Below are positions 42,805 to 51,323 of a stretch of 64,000 nt of DNA, piece after piece (the first letter of the stretch is position 1; each line of letters starts with the position of its first letter). The notes under the pieces were generated by a model that ran no database searches, was not told where the DNA came from, and worked only from the letters and a program-made list of their open reading frames with translations. The stretch covers positions 248,001-312,000 of the forward strand of contig NZ_SSMD01000003.1 in NCBI RefSeq assembly GCF_004799325.1, written 5' to 3'. Both the position numbers and the translations under genes were made by a program. The stretch is from Thalassobius vesicularis (GTDB lineage Bacteria; Pseudomonadota; Alphaproteobacteria; Rhodobacterales; Rhodobacteraceae).

Positions 42805-44207
42805 TCGTACTGCTCCCGGTACTTGCGGACGATGAAGAGCGCCAGGACGTTCAGGCCCAGCGTCAGGACGAACAGGGACAGGCCCAGGGCAAAGGCGACC
42901 AGCGTTTCAGGGCTGGAGAAGTCGCCGTCGCCGGTCAGCTGGCTGACGATCCGGGTGGTGATGGTGGTCATCGATTCCAGCGGGTTGAGCGAGAATTTCG
43001 CCAGCGCCCCTGCCCCCATCACCACGATCATCGTTTCACCGATGGCGCGGCTGGCGGCCAGCAGGATCGCACCCACGATGCCCGGCAGGGCGGCGGGAAT
43101 GACGACCTGGCGGATGGTCTCGGAATGGGTGGCGCCCAGGCCCAGGCTGCCGTCGCGCATGGATTGCGGCACGGCGTTGATGATGTCGTCGGACAGCGAG
43201 CTGACGAAGGGGATCAGCATGATGCCCATTACCACACCCGCGGTCAGAACGGAGGTGGCGCCCTTCATCCAGTCAACGCCCAGCAGGCCGCCTGCGCTGA
43301 ACAGGGTGGTCAGCATCGGGCCCACGGTCAGCAGCGCGAACAGGCCGTAGACGATGGTGGGGATGCCAGCCAGGATTTCCAGCAGCGGCTTGGCAAAGGC
43401 GCGGGTCTTGGGGCCGGCGTATTCGGACAGGTACACGGCCGCGAACAGGCCGGTCGGCACCGCGACGATCAGCGCGATCAGCGAGATGTACAGCGTGCCC
43501 CACAGCAGCGGCAGGATCGACAGATCCGAGTCGCCGCGGAAGTTGGGCGCCCAGGTCGTGCCGAAGAAGAAGTCGGTCCAGGAATGCAGGCCGAAGAAGT
43601 TGATCGTCTCGAACAGCATCGACAGCACGATGCCGACGGTGGTCAGGATCGCCAGCGATGCAGCGGCGATCAGCAGGGCCATGATGGTGCGCTCGACCGT
43701 GTTGCGGGCGCGGAATTCAGCGTTGATCGGGCGCAGGGCCAGACCGCCCATGACCAATGCGACAAGGATGACGGCGATGCTCATCCACAGGTGGCCGGTA
43801 TGGGTGTTGGCGACGTAAAGCTCGATCGCAGGGATCAGTTCGGCGGTGGTGCCAGCGGGCACCAGAGCGGCCAGCGGGCCGGTGACGCCCTGATCGACCA
43901 GCTCAGCGCCGACGCGGTGGACCTCGGCCATCAGCAGGCCGGCGGAGGCGTCGGCGGTCAGCAGCGCCTGGGGCAGCACCGCCTCGGCGGCGCTTGAGAC
44001 GACTAGGGGCTGCACGAACAGCCAGATCGCCATGACCAGCAGGGACGGAACGATCACGCTGATGGCGGCATGGGTGCCATAATACGGCAGGCGGGAATGC
44101 AGATTGCGCGAGTCCCCTTTGGCACTGGCCAATGCGCGCTGGCGTCCAATGAAAAATCCCGACCCCGTGAGGGCCAGGACGACGAGGAAGAGCCACAGAA
44201 CAGGCAT
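42801..44207 (-). CDS. pstC: Phosphate ABC transporter permease PstC
   Basis: A 468-residue permease partner of PstA. N-terminal helices and a large soluble region precede the transport core, which holds GLGATHSETIRQVVIPAALPGIV (core GLGATHSETIRQVVIP). Both permeases are longer than the enterobacterial ones, the usual state in alphaproteobacteria. It is separated from pstS by 73 bases that contain an 11-base-pair hairpin. Confidence 0.94.
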   Translation of the reverse strand: MPVLWLFLVVLALTGSGFFIGRQRALASAKGDSRNLHSRLPYYGTHAAISVIVPSLLVMAIWLFVQPLVVSSAAEAVLPQALLTADASAGLLMAEVHRVGAELVDQGVTGPLAALVPAGTTAELIPAIELYVANTHTGHLWMSIAVILVALVMGGLALRPINAEFRARNTVERTIMALLIAAASLAILTTVGIVLSMLFETINFFGLHSWTDFFFGTTWAPNFRGDSDLSILPLLWGTLYISLIALIVAVPTGLFAAVYLSEYAGPKTRAFAKPLLEILAGIPTIVYGLFALLTVGPMLTTLFSAGGLLGVDWMKGATSVLTAGVVMGIMLIPFVSSLSDDIINAVPQSMRDGSLGLGATHSETIRQVVIPAALPGIVGAILLAASRAIGETMIVVMGAGALAKFSLNPLESMTTITTRIVSQLTGDGDFSSPETLVAFALGLSLFVLTLGLNVLALFIVRKYREQYE

Positions 44208-44246
44208 GTCCGCTCCGATAGTTGGTTTGCCTTACGGCGAGAAGGT

Positions 44247-44272
44247 GGAGAGAGCGGCGCTCCGCTCTCTCC
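44247..44272 (-). other. Strong hairpin between pstS and pstC
   Basis: GGAGAGAGCGG-CGCT-CCGCTCTCTCC, a perfect eleven-base stem with a four-base loop and no T tract. In many binding-protein operons such a structure protects the 5' binding-protein mRNA and lowers downstream expression; that would give excess PstS over PstCAB. Confidence 0.7.
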
Positions 44273-44280
44273 GGGGTCGA

Positions 44281-45336
44281 TTACATGTTCGAGCCGATCA
44301 CGGCTTCGTCGGCGACGATCGCCTGGGTCTTGGCCAGCTCGGGGTCCGAAACCAGGCCATACTCGGCCAGCGGGCCATCGGGGCCTGCCAGCTCGTCCGA
44401 GACGAAGAACTCAGCGTATTCCTTGATGCCGGGGATCACGCCGATGTGGGCCTTCTTGATGTAGAAGTACAGCGGACGCGACACCGGGTATTCGCCGGTT
44501 GCGATCGATTCAGTCGAGGGAACGACGCCCGACATGGTGGCCACTTGCAGCTTGTCGGTGTTGTTTTCGTAGAAGGCCAGACCGAACACGCCGATGCCGT
44601 CCTTGTTGGACTCGATGCGGGCCAGGGTCTCGGTGTAGTCGCCGTCGATGTCGACCGACAGGCCGTCGGTGCGCAGCGCCATGCAGGCCTTTTCAGCGGC
44701 TTTTTTCTTGGCTTTCTCGTCGTCGCCTGCGGCACCGGCCAGTTTCGCTTCGAAATCGCCGGTGGCTTCGCAGCCGGCCAGGATCACTTTTTCTTCGAAC
44801 ACTTCACGGGTGCCGTGCTTGGTGCCGGGGATGAACGCCTGGATCGGCTGAGCCGGGAAGGCGGGGTTCACGTCGGCCCAGGTCTTGGCGGGGTTGGCGA
44901 CCAGCTTGCCGTCGACGACGACTTCGGCGGCCAGGGCCTTGTACCAGTCAGCAGGGGTGAATTCGAAGGTTGCGCCGTTCACGTCCGAGGCAAACACGAT
45001 GCCGTCGTAGCCGATCTTGACTTCGATGATGTCGGTGACGCCGTTTTCAGCGCAGGTGGCCAGTTCCTTGTCCTTGATCTGACGCGATGCGTTGGCGATG
45101 TCGATGGTGTTCTCGCCGACGCCTTCGCAGAAACGCTTCAGGCCGGCCGACGAACCGCCCGATTCCACGACGGGGGTCGGGAAGTCGAAGTTTTCACCAA
45201 AGGCTTCGGCCACGATCGAGGCATAGGGCAGAACGGTGGACGAACCGGCGATCTGCACCTGGTCACGGGCAGCGGCAGCGGTGGCGGAAACGGCAGCGAT
45301 CGCCAGGGTCGAGGCGGTCAGTTTCACGAACGACAT
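44281..45336 (-). CDS. pstS: Phosphate-binding protein PstS
   Basis: A 351-residue periplasmic binding protein. The signal peptide ends near residue 23 (VSATAAAA/RDQV); the phosphate-binding blocks QIAGSSTVLPYASIVAEAF (core GSSTVLPYA), ESGGSSAGLKRF and GTKHGTREVF follow. It captures phosphate for PstCAB. The Pho box at 45430-45447 lies about 95 bases upstream, so PhoB drives the operon from here. Confidence 0.95.
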   Translation of the reverse strand: MSFVKLTASTLAIAAVSATAAAARDQVQIAGSSTVLPYASIVAEAFGENFDFPTPVVESGGSSAGLKRFCEGVGENTIDIANASRQIKDKELATCAENGVTDIIEVKIGYDGIVFASDVNGATFEFTPADWYKALAAEVVVDGKLVANPAKTWADVNPAFPAQPIQAFIPGTKHGTREVFEEKVILAGCEATGDFEAKLAGAAGDDEKAKKKAAEKACMALRTDGLSVDIDGDYTETLARIESNKDGIGVFGLAFYENNTDKLQVATMSGVVPSTESIATGEYPVSRPLYFYIKKAHIGVIPGIKEYAEFFVSDELAGPDGPLAEYGLVSDPELAKTQAIVADEAVIGSNM

Positions 45337-45429
45337 GAGGAAACTCCTGATTTCGGTTGCGGGCCAGACTTGGTGCCGGCCTCTGTGCCGCGATTTAAAA
45401 GTCGTTTGACAACCTTTTGTGACGCCAAT

Positions 45430-45447
45430 GTAACAGACAAATGACAG
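45430..45447 (-). promoter_or_regulatory. Pho box upstream of pstS
   Basis: On the minus strand CTGTCAT-TTGT-CTGTTAC, two seven-base direct repeats with four bases between, the PhoB consensus arrangement. A T/A-rich -10 candidate (TTTAAA) lies 30 or so bases downstream toward pstS. It marks the operon promoter between phoR and pstS. Confidence 0.85.
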
Positions 45448-45558
45448 ATGGTCTTTACGCTGGGGTAACGTGTCACAAATCGGGGCGCAGGTGCCGGATT
45501 AAGACACCTTTGCGAGAGTGAGCGAATGCTGCACACGCAAAGGTCGCGTTCAGGCGAC

Positions 45559-46599
45559 TCAGAGCGGCAGAATCACCGTGAAGCGGCTGCCATGCCCCAG
45601 TTCGCTTTCGATCTTCAGGCGGCCGCGGTGGCGATTCACGATGTGTTTGACGATCGCAAGCCCCAGCCCTGTGCCGCCCATCTCGCGCGAGCGGTGGCTG
45701 TCGACACGGTAGAACCGCTCGGTCAGGCGCGGCAGGTGGACCGGGTCGATGCCCGGGCCGGTGTCGCTGACCGAGATGCGGGCCGCCGGGGCGCGCAGGG
45801 CGGGGTCGCGGTCCATCTCGGACAGAGAGATCGTGACGGTGCCGTTCTGGCCGCCGTACTTGATCGCGTTCTCGGCCAGGTTGGTCAGCACCTGGCGCAA
45901 CTGGTCGCTGTCAGCGGGCAGTTTGACCGGGGTGTCGGGCATGTCCGTCTTCAGCGCCACGCCGGATTTTTCGGCCAGCGGGGTCAGGTTGCGCAGCACC
46001 GAGGTGATGAGGTCGTTCAGCACCACGACCTCGCCCGGGCGGATGCGTTCCTGCGCCTCGACATGGGACAGCGACAGCAGATCGCGGACAAGGCGGTTCA
46101 TGCGGCCGGCCTCGTTCGCCATGATGCCAAGGAAACGGTCGCGCGCGGCGGCGTCGTTCTTGGCCGGGCCCTGCAGCGTTTCGATGAAACCCAGAAGTGC
46201 GGTCAGCGGTGTGCGCAGTTCGTGGCTGACATTGGCGACGAAATCGCGGCGCATTTGTTCCGCGGTTTCCAGGTGGGTGACGTCCTCGAACGTGACCAGA
46301 ACGCCGGTGCGCGCCACGTCGCGGATAAAGCCGCAATGCACGCGATAGGTCATGTCGTTGCGGCCCTGCGTGGTCAGGTAGCGCGTGGTGCGCGCCTCAC
46401 CCGAGGCGCGGCACGCCTCGATCGCGTCCAGAACCGAGGGCTGGCGCAGCACCGTCAGCAGGTGCCGGTCGGCCAGCTGTTCGATCCCCAGAAGGTTGGC
46501 TGCAAGGGCATTGCCGCCGACGATGCGTTCACCGGCAGCAACCAGCAGGGCAGGCATGGGGATCGCGGCCAGCGTATCCTGTATCAGCGTCTCGGACAT
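45559..46599 (-). CDS. phoR: Sensor histidine kinase PhoR, soluble form
   Basis: A 346-residue kinase: PAS domain (about 8-110), dimerisation/phosphoacceptor helix with the His in FVANVSHELRTPLTALLGF (core VSHELRTPL) and HATPase domain (NLAENAIKYGGQ, DTGPGID, GGTGLGLAIVKHI). I see no transmembrane helix at all; the protein starts straight into the PAS domain (MSETLIQDTLAAIPMPALLV). E. coli PhoR is membrane-anchored, so sensing of Pst/PhoU here would be from the cytoplasm. It precedes the pst operon on the same strand and follows the carbonic anhydrase gene by 19 bases. Confidence 0.9.
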   Translation of the reverse strand: MSETLIQDTLAAIPMPALLVAAGERIVGGNALAANLLGIEQLADRHLLTVLRQPSVLDAIEACRASGEARTTRYLTTQGRNDMTYRVHCGFIRDVARTGVLVTFEDVTHLETAEQMRRDFVANVSHELRTPLTALLGFIETLQGPAKNDAAARDRFLGIMANEAGRMNRLVRDLLSLSHVEAQERIRPGEVVVLNDLITSVLRNLTPLAEKSGVALKTDMPDTPVKLPADSDQLRQVLTNLAENAIKYGGQNGTVTISLSEMDRDPALRAPAARISVSDTGPGIDPVHLPRLTERFYRVDSHRSREMGGTGLGLAIVKHIVNRHRGRLKIESELGHGSRFTVILPL

Positions 46600-46618
46600 G
46601 CGCGCCCCCTGCCCCGGA

Positions 46619-47146
46619 TCAGGCCGGTTTCAGACCAGCGCGGAACCGGCGGGCGTTGGCCTGATAGCCAAGCGCGCTGAGGGTCAGGCGCTTGATCGCG
46701 GCCTCGTCCAGCTCGCGCACGACCTTGCCGGGGGAGCCCATGACCAGGCTGCCATCGGGGATGACCTTGTTTTCAGTCACCAGCGCACCGGCACCGATCA
46801 GGCAGTTCTTGCCGATCTTGGCGCCGTTCAGGATGGTTGCGCCCATGCCGATCAGGCTGTTGTCGCCAATGGTGCAGCCGTGCAGCATCGCCTTGTGGCC
46901 GATGGTGCAGTTGACGCCCACGGTCAGCGGAAAGCCCATGTCGGTGTGCATTACGGTGTTTTCCTGCACGTTCGTGCCGTCACCGATGTCGATCAGTTCA
47001 TTGTCGCCACGCAGGGTGCAGCCAAACCAGACCGAGGCCCCCTTGCCGATACGCACCTTGCCCAGCACGTTGGCGTCGGGTGCGACCCAGAAATCGCCGT
47101 CTTCAGGGGTTTGCGGGACGATGCCATCCAGGGCGTATAGGGTCAT
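46619..47146 (-). CDS. Gamma-carbonic anhydrase family protein
   Basis: A 175-residue left-handed beta-helix protein made of hexapeptide repeats ([21 protein letters not shown]; cores [22 protein letters not shown]). The zinc ligands of the family are recognisable: His in [10 protein letters not shown], His in [15 protein letters not shown] (two). Proteins of this group are carbonic anhydrases or close relatives (YrdA/PaaY). It overlaps gmk by four bases and lies in the yicC-gmk-phoR run. Confidence 0.9.
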   Translation of the reverse strand: MTLYALDGIVPQTPEDGDFWVAPDANVLGKVRIGKGASVWFGCTLRGDNELIDIGDGTNVQENTVMHTDMGFPLTVGVNCTIGHKAMLHGCTIGDNSLIGMGATILNGAKIGKNCLIGAGALVTENKVIPDGSLVMGSPGKVVRELDEAAIKRLTLSALGYQANARRFRAGLKPA

Positions 47147-47781
47147 TTCAGCTCCTCGAACTCGGTTTGCAATTGGCGCACATGGGCCACAAGCGCGGGC
47201 TGTTGCACACGGCGCAGGCGGGTGGCCTGAACGATAGTCTTCAACTCCTCGGTCGTCTTGTCCAGATCGTCATTGACCAGCACGTAATCGTAGCTGTCCC
47301 AATGGCTGATCTCGTCCCAGCTTTTGGCCATGCGCTTGGCGATGACCTCGGGCGCGTCCTGACCACGACTGACCAGACGGCGGTGTAGCTCGGTGATCGA
47401 GGGGGGCAGGATGAAGATCGACAGCGTGTGCATCCCCAGCGAGGAGTTGCGGATCTGCTGGGCGCCCTGCCAATCGATGTCGAACAGAACGTCCTGGCCT
47501 GCGTCGATTGCCTCTTTCACCGGCCCCTTGGGCGAGCCGTAGTAATTGCCGAAGACCTGCGCGTGTTCCAGCATTCCGTCCTGATCGACCGAGGCGCGGA
47601 AGGCGTCGTGCGTCATGAAGTGGTAGTGCTCTCCGTCCACCTCTCCGGGGCGGGGATCGCGGGTGGTGGCGGAGACCGAGAAGCTCAGCCCCGGGTCCCA
47701 GGCGCGCAGGCGGGTCGTCAGGGTGGATTTGCCAGCCCCCGAGGGCGAGGACAGGATGATCAGAAGGCCACGTCGCTGCAT
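47143..47781 (-). CDS. gmk: Guanylate kinase
   Basis: Phosphorylates GMP to GDP. A 212-residue P-loop kinase with [11 protein letters not shown], the GMP-binding [21 protein letters not shown] (core [11 protein letters not shown]) and [10 protein letters not shown]. It starts three bases after yicC and overlaps the carbonic anhydrase gene by four, so the three are one transcription unit. Confidence 0.96.
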   Translation of the reverse strand: MQRRGLLIILSSPSGAGKSTLTTRLRAWDPGLSFSVSATTRDPRPGEVDGEHYHFMTHDAFRASVDQDGMLEHAQVFGNYYGSPKGPVKEAIDAGQDVLFDIDWQGAQQIRNSSLGMHTLSIFILPPSITELHRRLVSRGQDAPEVIAKRMAKSWDEISHWDSYDYVLVNDDLDKTTEELKTIVQATRLRRVQQPALVAHVRQLQTEFEELK

Positions 47782-47784
47782 GGG

Positions 47785-48675
47785 TTACTCCACGTTTTGC
47801 ACTTGTTCGCGCATCTGGTCGATGACGGTTTTCAGCTCCAGCCCGATGCGGGTCAGATCGGCGTTCTGCGACTTGGAGCACAGGGTGTTGGCCTCGCGGT
47901 TGAACTCCTGCATCAGGAAGTCCAGCTTGCGCCCGACGGGGCCGGTTTCACCCAGCAGCGCGCGCGCGGCGGCGACATGGGCGTTCAGGCGGTCCAGCTC
48001 CTCGGTGATGTCGGTCTTGACCACGATCAGCGCCAACTCTTGCGCCAGGCGCGCCTCGTCCATCTCGGCCACGTTGGCCAGCACCTTGTCCAACGCGGTG
48101 CGAAGGGCGCGCTCCATCTCCTCGCGGCGGGCGGCGGTGGCGGCTTGTGCCTGCGCCACCAGATCAGAGATGTGATCGACCTGGCGGGTCAGGATGACAT
48201 GCAGGGCGCGGCCTTCGTCGGCGCGCATCTTCAGGAATTGCGCCAGCACGGTCTCGAAATCGGCCAAAAGCGCGGTGCGCAGCGCGGCGGTGTCATCTTC
48301 GGTCGCGCGGGTTTCGACGACGCCCTTGATCGCCAGCACCTCGGCCGCCGTGGCGGGGGTCAGAGAGACACCGGCAGCCATCGCCACCTCCTCGATCTGG
48401 CGCATCGCCTCCAGCGCTGAGGACAGCACGCCCGCGTTCAGCGCCATCGCCCCGGCGGTTTCCTCGCGCGCGAGTTTCAGTGACAGCGACACGCTGCCCC
48501 GACCCAGGGCACGCGTCAGCGCGGTCCGCAGGCCGACCTCCAGCCCGTCGATCCAGTCGGGCACCCGCAGACGCAGGTCCAGCCCCTTGGCGTTCACCGA
48601 ACGCAGCTCCCAGCCCCAGGAAAACGGCGCGGTCTCGCCCGTCCCCGAGGCAAAACCGGTCATCGACTTGATCAC
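47785..48675 (-). CDS. yicC: YicC family endoribonuclease-type protein
   Basis: A 296-residue protein of the YicC/YloC family, recently associated with RNA cleavage. It starts with the family signature MTGFASG (KSMTGFASGTGE) and ends with DUF1732 blocks KTDITEELDRLNAHVAAA and LDFLMQEFNREANTLCSK (core FLMQEFNREANTL). I choose GTG 48675 (MIKSMTGF), preceded by AAGGAGA; an ATG 23 codons upstream has none. yicC-gmk adjacency is widely conserved. Confidence 0.93.
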   Translation of the reverse strand: MIKSMTGFASGTGETAPFSWGWELRSVNAKGLDLRLRVPDWIDGLEVGLRTALTRALGRGSVSLSLKLAREETAGAMALNAGVLSSALEAMRQIEEVAMAAGVSLTPATAAEVLAIKGVVETRATEDDTAALRTALLADFETVLAQFLKMRADEGRALHVILTRQVDHISDLVAQAQAATAARREEMERALRTALDKVLANVAEMDEARLAQELALIVVKTDITEELDRLNAHVAAARALLGETGPVGRKLDFLMQEFNREANTLCSKSQNADLTRIGLELKTVIDQMREQVQNVE

Positions 48676-48747
48676 GGCTCTCTCCTTCGATTGCTGGCAC
48701 AGCCCTACGCCATTCCGCCCCGCATGGGCAACCCGGGCTTTCAACGG

Positions 48748-48848
48748 TTAACCATTTGAGGCGATTTCACCGGCAATTTTAGCCAAACGAAGGTATATTA
48801 AGTCTTGGGTAACCTTTCGCTCCGTAACCTTGGTTAACAAACGGTTGC
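48748..48848 (+). promoter_or_regulatory. Cluster of CtrA-like sites before the PAS gene
   Basis: TTAACCAT (48748), TTAA-N7-GTAAC (48798-48813, one mismatch from TTAA-N7-TTAAC) and TTAA-N7-TTGC (48834-48848) lie in the 189-base gap between yicC and the PAS gene. They resemble the alphaproteobacterial CtrA recognition motif. Match quality falls from the second to the third, so only the second is a fair candidate. Confidence 0.35.
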
Positions 48849-48864
48849 GGCGCGCAGGGGGGCG

Positions 48865-49563
48865 ATGGAACCGTGGGTGAACGCGATGATTTTCGGTGGG
48901 CGAGATAACGAGAAGGTGGTCGAGATCGGCCAGCATCTGATGCAGAACAGGTTTCCCGAAATATCCGAGGTGGATGCCTATTGGACCGCGCTGAAAGGCA
49001 CGCGGCTGGTGCCCGGACGGCTGGACATCGACCCGCGCGGCATCGAGGGCGCCCTGGGCCACGTCATGCTGCTGGAACGCATCGCGCCGGGTATCGCGCG
49101 CATCCGGCTGGCGGGAAACCACCTGAACGACCTGATGGGCATGGACGTGCGCGGCATGCCCATATCCGCCCTGATCGCCCCGCAAGACCGCGCGCGCTTT
49201 GCCGACTACCTGGAGCAGGTCTTTACCGCCCCTGCCAAGATGGTCGCGGAACTGGCGGCCGAACGGGCGATTGGCAAACCAAAGCTGGACGCGCGTCTGC
49301 TGGTCCTGCCGCTAAGTGACGGAGACGGCCGCATCACGCGCGCGCTGGCCTGCCTGTCGACCCACGGCACCCTGGGCCGCGCGCCCCGCCGCTTCGGAAT
49401 GGAGGCACAGCAATGCCGTCCCCTGAGCGGCGCCATCCCCCTGCCCCGTCCGCGCATCTACGCCATGGCCGAAGCCCCCCAACCCTTCGATCGCCCCGAC
49501 CTGCGCCACGCGGACAGCGCGCCGCGCAAACCCTATCTGCGCTTGGTGGCGTCCGACGACTGA
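48865..49563 (+). CDS. PAS-domain protein (PAS_5 type)
   Basis: A 232-residue protein whose first 160 residues form a PAS-like fold: AYWTALKGTRLVPGRLDIDPRGIEG (core YWTALKGTRLVPGR), LIRIRLAG-like RIRLAGNHLNDLMGMDVRGMP, and a closing strand DARLLVLPLSDGDGR. No output domain follows, only a Pro/Arg-rich tail ending RLVASDD. This PAS_5 class is widespread in alphaproteobacteria and its role is mostly unknown. CtrA-like motifs upstream hint at cell-cycle or lifestyle control. Confidence 0.8.
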   Translation: MEPWVNAMIFGGRDNEKVVEIGQHLMQNRFPEISEVDAYWTALKGTRLVPGRLDIDPRGIEGALGHVMLLERIAPGIARIRLAGNHLNDLMGMDVRGMPISALIAPQDRARFADYLEQVFTAPAKMVAELAAERAIGKPKLDARLLVLPLSDGDGRITRALACLSTHGTLGRAPRRFGMEAQQCRPLSGAIPLPRPRIYAMAEAPQPFDRPDLRHADSAPRKPYLRLVASDD

Positions 49564-49597
49564 CCGACCGTCGCGCATCTGGTGGGTCGGTGCGACG

Positions 49598-49620
49598 TGA
49601 GTATTTGGATCAGAAAGAAA
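49598..49620 (+). repeat. Dispersed repeat, type B (copy 2)
   Basis: GAGTATTTGGATCAGAAAG element after the PAS gene. It forms an inverted pair with copy 3 at 49660, with about 40 bases between. Confidence 0.65.
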
Positions 49621-49659
49621 CAAAAATGCGTGCGCCCTCCATTCAGTTCAGTTCTTAGG

Positions 49660-49682
49660 CTTCTTTCTGATGAAAATACTCA
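49660..49682 (-). repeat. Dispersed repeat, type B (copy 3, inverted)
   Basis: On the minus strand GAGTATTTTCATCAGAAAG followed by AAG. Together with copy 2 it can form a stem of about 20 imperfect base pairs between the convergent PAS and aroG-type genes. Confidence 0.65.
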
Positions 49683-49730
49683 TGGCCGTGCGATCAGGGC
49701 TGCGGGACACTGATAAAACGCTCCAAACAA

Positions 49731-49760
49731 AAAGGCGCGCCGGGGGATCGGCGCGCCTTT
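49731..49760 (-). terminator. Terminator of the DAHP synthase gene
   Basis: AAAGGCGCGCC and GGCGCGCCTTT arms around GGGGGATC, followed on the minus strand by TTTTTGTTTGG. Twenty-one bases past the stop; the arms make it work in both directions. Confidence 0.9.
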
Positions 49761-49780
49761 GAGCTTTAGTAACTGGTGTT

Positions 49781-51151
49781 TCAGACCGCTTCGGCCTGCA
49801 GCTTTTCGGCGCGGTAGGCCGACAGTTCCTCGGCCACGAGGAAAGCCAGCTCCAGCGACTGCGAGGCGTTCAGGCGCGGGTCGCAGGCGGTGTGGTAGCG
49901 GTCCGAGAGGTTTTCCTCGGTTACGGCGCGGACGCCGCCGGTGCATTCGGTCACGTCCTGGCCGGTCATCTCGAAATGCACGCCGCCGGGGATGGTGCCT
50001 TCGGCTTTGTGGATGGCGAAGAACTCGCGCACTTCGCGCAGCACCGATTCAAACGGACGGGTCTTGTAGCCGGTGGCCGATTTGATCGTGTTGCCGTGCA
50101 TCGGGTCGCAGGTCCAGACCACGTTGGCGCCTTCTTCCTTCACGGCCTTGATCAGGCGCGGCAGGTTTTCACCGACTTTACCGGCGCCGAAGCGGGCGAT
50201 CAGGGTCAGGCGGCCGGCCTCGTTCGTCGGGTTCAGCTTGTGCAGCAGCACCTTCAGGTCTTCGGCAGTGGTGGTGGGGCCGCATTTCAGGCCGATCGGG
50301 TTCAGCACGCCGCGCAGGAATTCGACATGGGCACCGTCGGGCTGACGGGTGCGGTCACCGATCCACAGCATGTGGCCGGAGCCTGCCAGCCATTTGCCAG
50401 AGGTCGAGTCGAGACGGGTCAGCGCCTCTTCGTATTCCAGCAGCAGCGCCTCGTGACTGGTGTAGAAATCCACCGTCTGCAGCGAGTGATTGGAGGCGCT
50501 ATCAACGCCGGCTGCCATCATGAAATCCAGCGTGTCGCTGATCCGGTTGGCCATCTCGCGGTACTTGGCAGCTTTTTCGCCCTCGGTGAAGCCCAGCGTC
50601 CACTGGTGCACCTGGTGGATGTCCGCATAGCCGCCGGTCGAGAAGGCGCGCAGCAGGTTCAGCGTGGCGGCCGACTGGGTGTAGGCCTGCAGCATCTTCT
50701 TGGGGTCCGGGATGCGGGCCTGGCTGGTGAAGTCCAGCTCGTTGATGATGTCGCCACGGTAGCTGGGCAGCTCCACGCCGCCGACAGTTTCGGTGGGGGC
50801 CGAGCGCGGCTTGGCGAACTGGCCCGCCATGCGGCCGACCTTGACCACGGGCACCTTGGCGCCGAAGGTCAGCACCATCGCCATCTGCAGCATCACCTTG
50901 AAGGTGTCGCGGATCGCATTCGCGCTGAATTGTTCAAAGCTTTCGGCGCAGTCGCCGCCTTGCAGCAGGAAGGCCTCGCCGCGCGAGGCGGCACCGAGGG
51001 CTTTCTTCAGCTTGCGGGCCTCGCCGGCAAAGACCAGGGGCGGATATTTGGACAGCTGTGCCTCGACGGCGGTCAGCTCGGCCGCATCCGTATAGTCGGG
51101 CATTTGAACCCTGGGCTTGGCGCGCCAATCGGTTTTTTGCCACTCACTCAT
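49781..51151 (-). CDS. aroG: 3-deoxy-7-phosphoheptulonate (DAHP) synthase, class II
   Basis: Condenses phosphoenolpyruvate and erythrose 4-phosphate, the first step of aromatic amino-acid synthesis. The 456-residue length and sequence are of the class II (plant-like) type: [52 protein letters not shown] (core [12 protein letters not shown]) and [12 protein letters not shown]. Metal and substrate residues (Cys in GGDCAES, His in SGHMLW, DPMHGN) are intact. Stand-alone gene with a strong bidirectional terminator. Confidence 0.96.
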   Translation of the reverse strand: MSEWQKTDWRAKPRVQMPDYTDAAELTAVEAQLSKYPPLVFAGEARKLKKALGAASRGEAFLLQGGDCAESFEQFSANAIRDTFKVMLQMAMVLTFGAKVPVVKVGRMAGQFAKPRSAPTETVGGVELPSYRGDIINELDFTSQARIPDPKKMLQAYTQSAATLNLLRAFSTGGYADIHQVHQWTLGFTEGEKAAKYREMANRISDTLDFMMAAGVDSASNHSLQTVDFYTSHEALLLEYEEALTRLDSTSGKWLAGSGHMLWIGDRTRQPDGAHVEFLRGVLNPIGLKCGPTTTAEDLKVLLHKLNPTNEAGRLTLIARFGAGKVGENLPRLIKAVKEEGANVVWTCDPMHGNTIKSATGYKTRPFESVLREVREFFAIHKAEGTIPGGVHFEMTGQDVTECTGGVRAVTEENLSDRYHTACDPRLNASQSLELAFLVAEELSAYRAEKLQAEAV

Positions 51152-51323
51152 CGTTCCACTCCGGTTGGTCTAAAATTGGTGGGCCATCTATACAGAAGGC
51201 CCCGCCCCTGCGCCACACAGAATTGCCCGTACGTTTGCGACAAAAGTCTGTCGCGTTCAGTGCCTCTTGCGGGGCGCGCGCAAAGGTGCTGATACTGTTC
51301 GGCAAAGCTTTGGGGATGCCTAA

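Noticed and set aside
40765-43350. An 861-codon open frame antisense to pstB-pstA-pstC
   Set aside because: It mirrors GC-biased codons of real genes, is rich in Gly/Asp/Gln/His without any fold or motif, and has no ribosome site.
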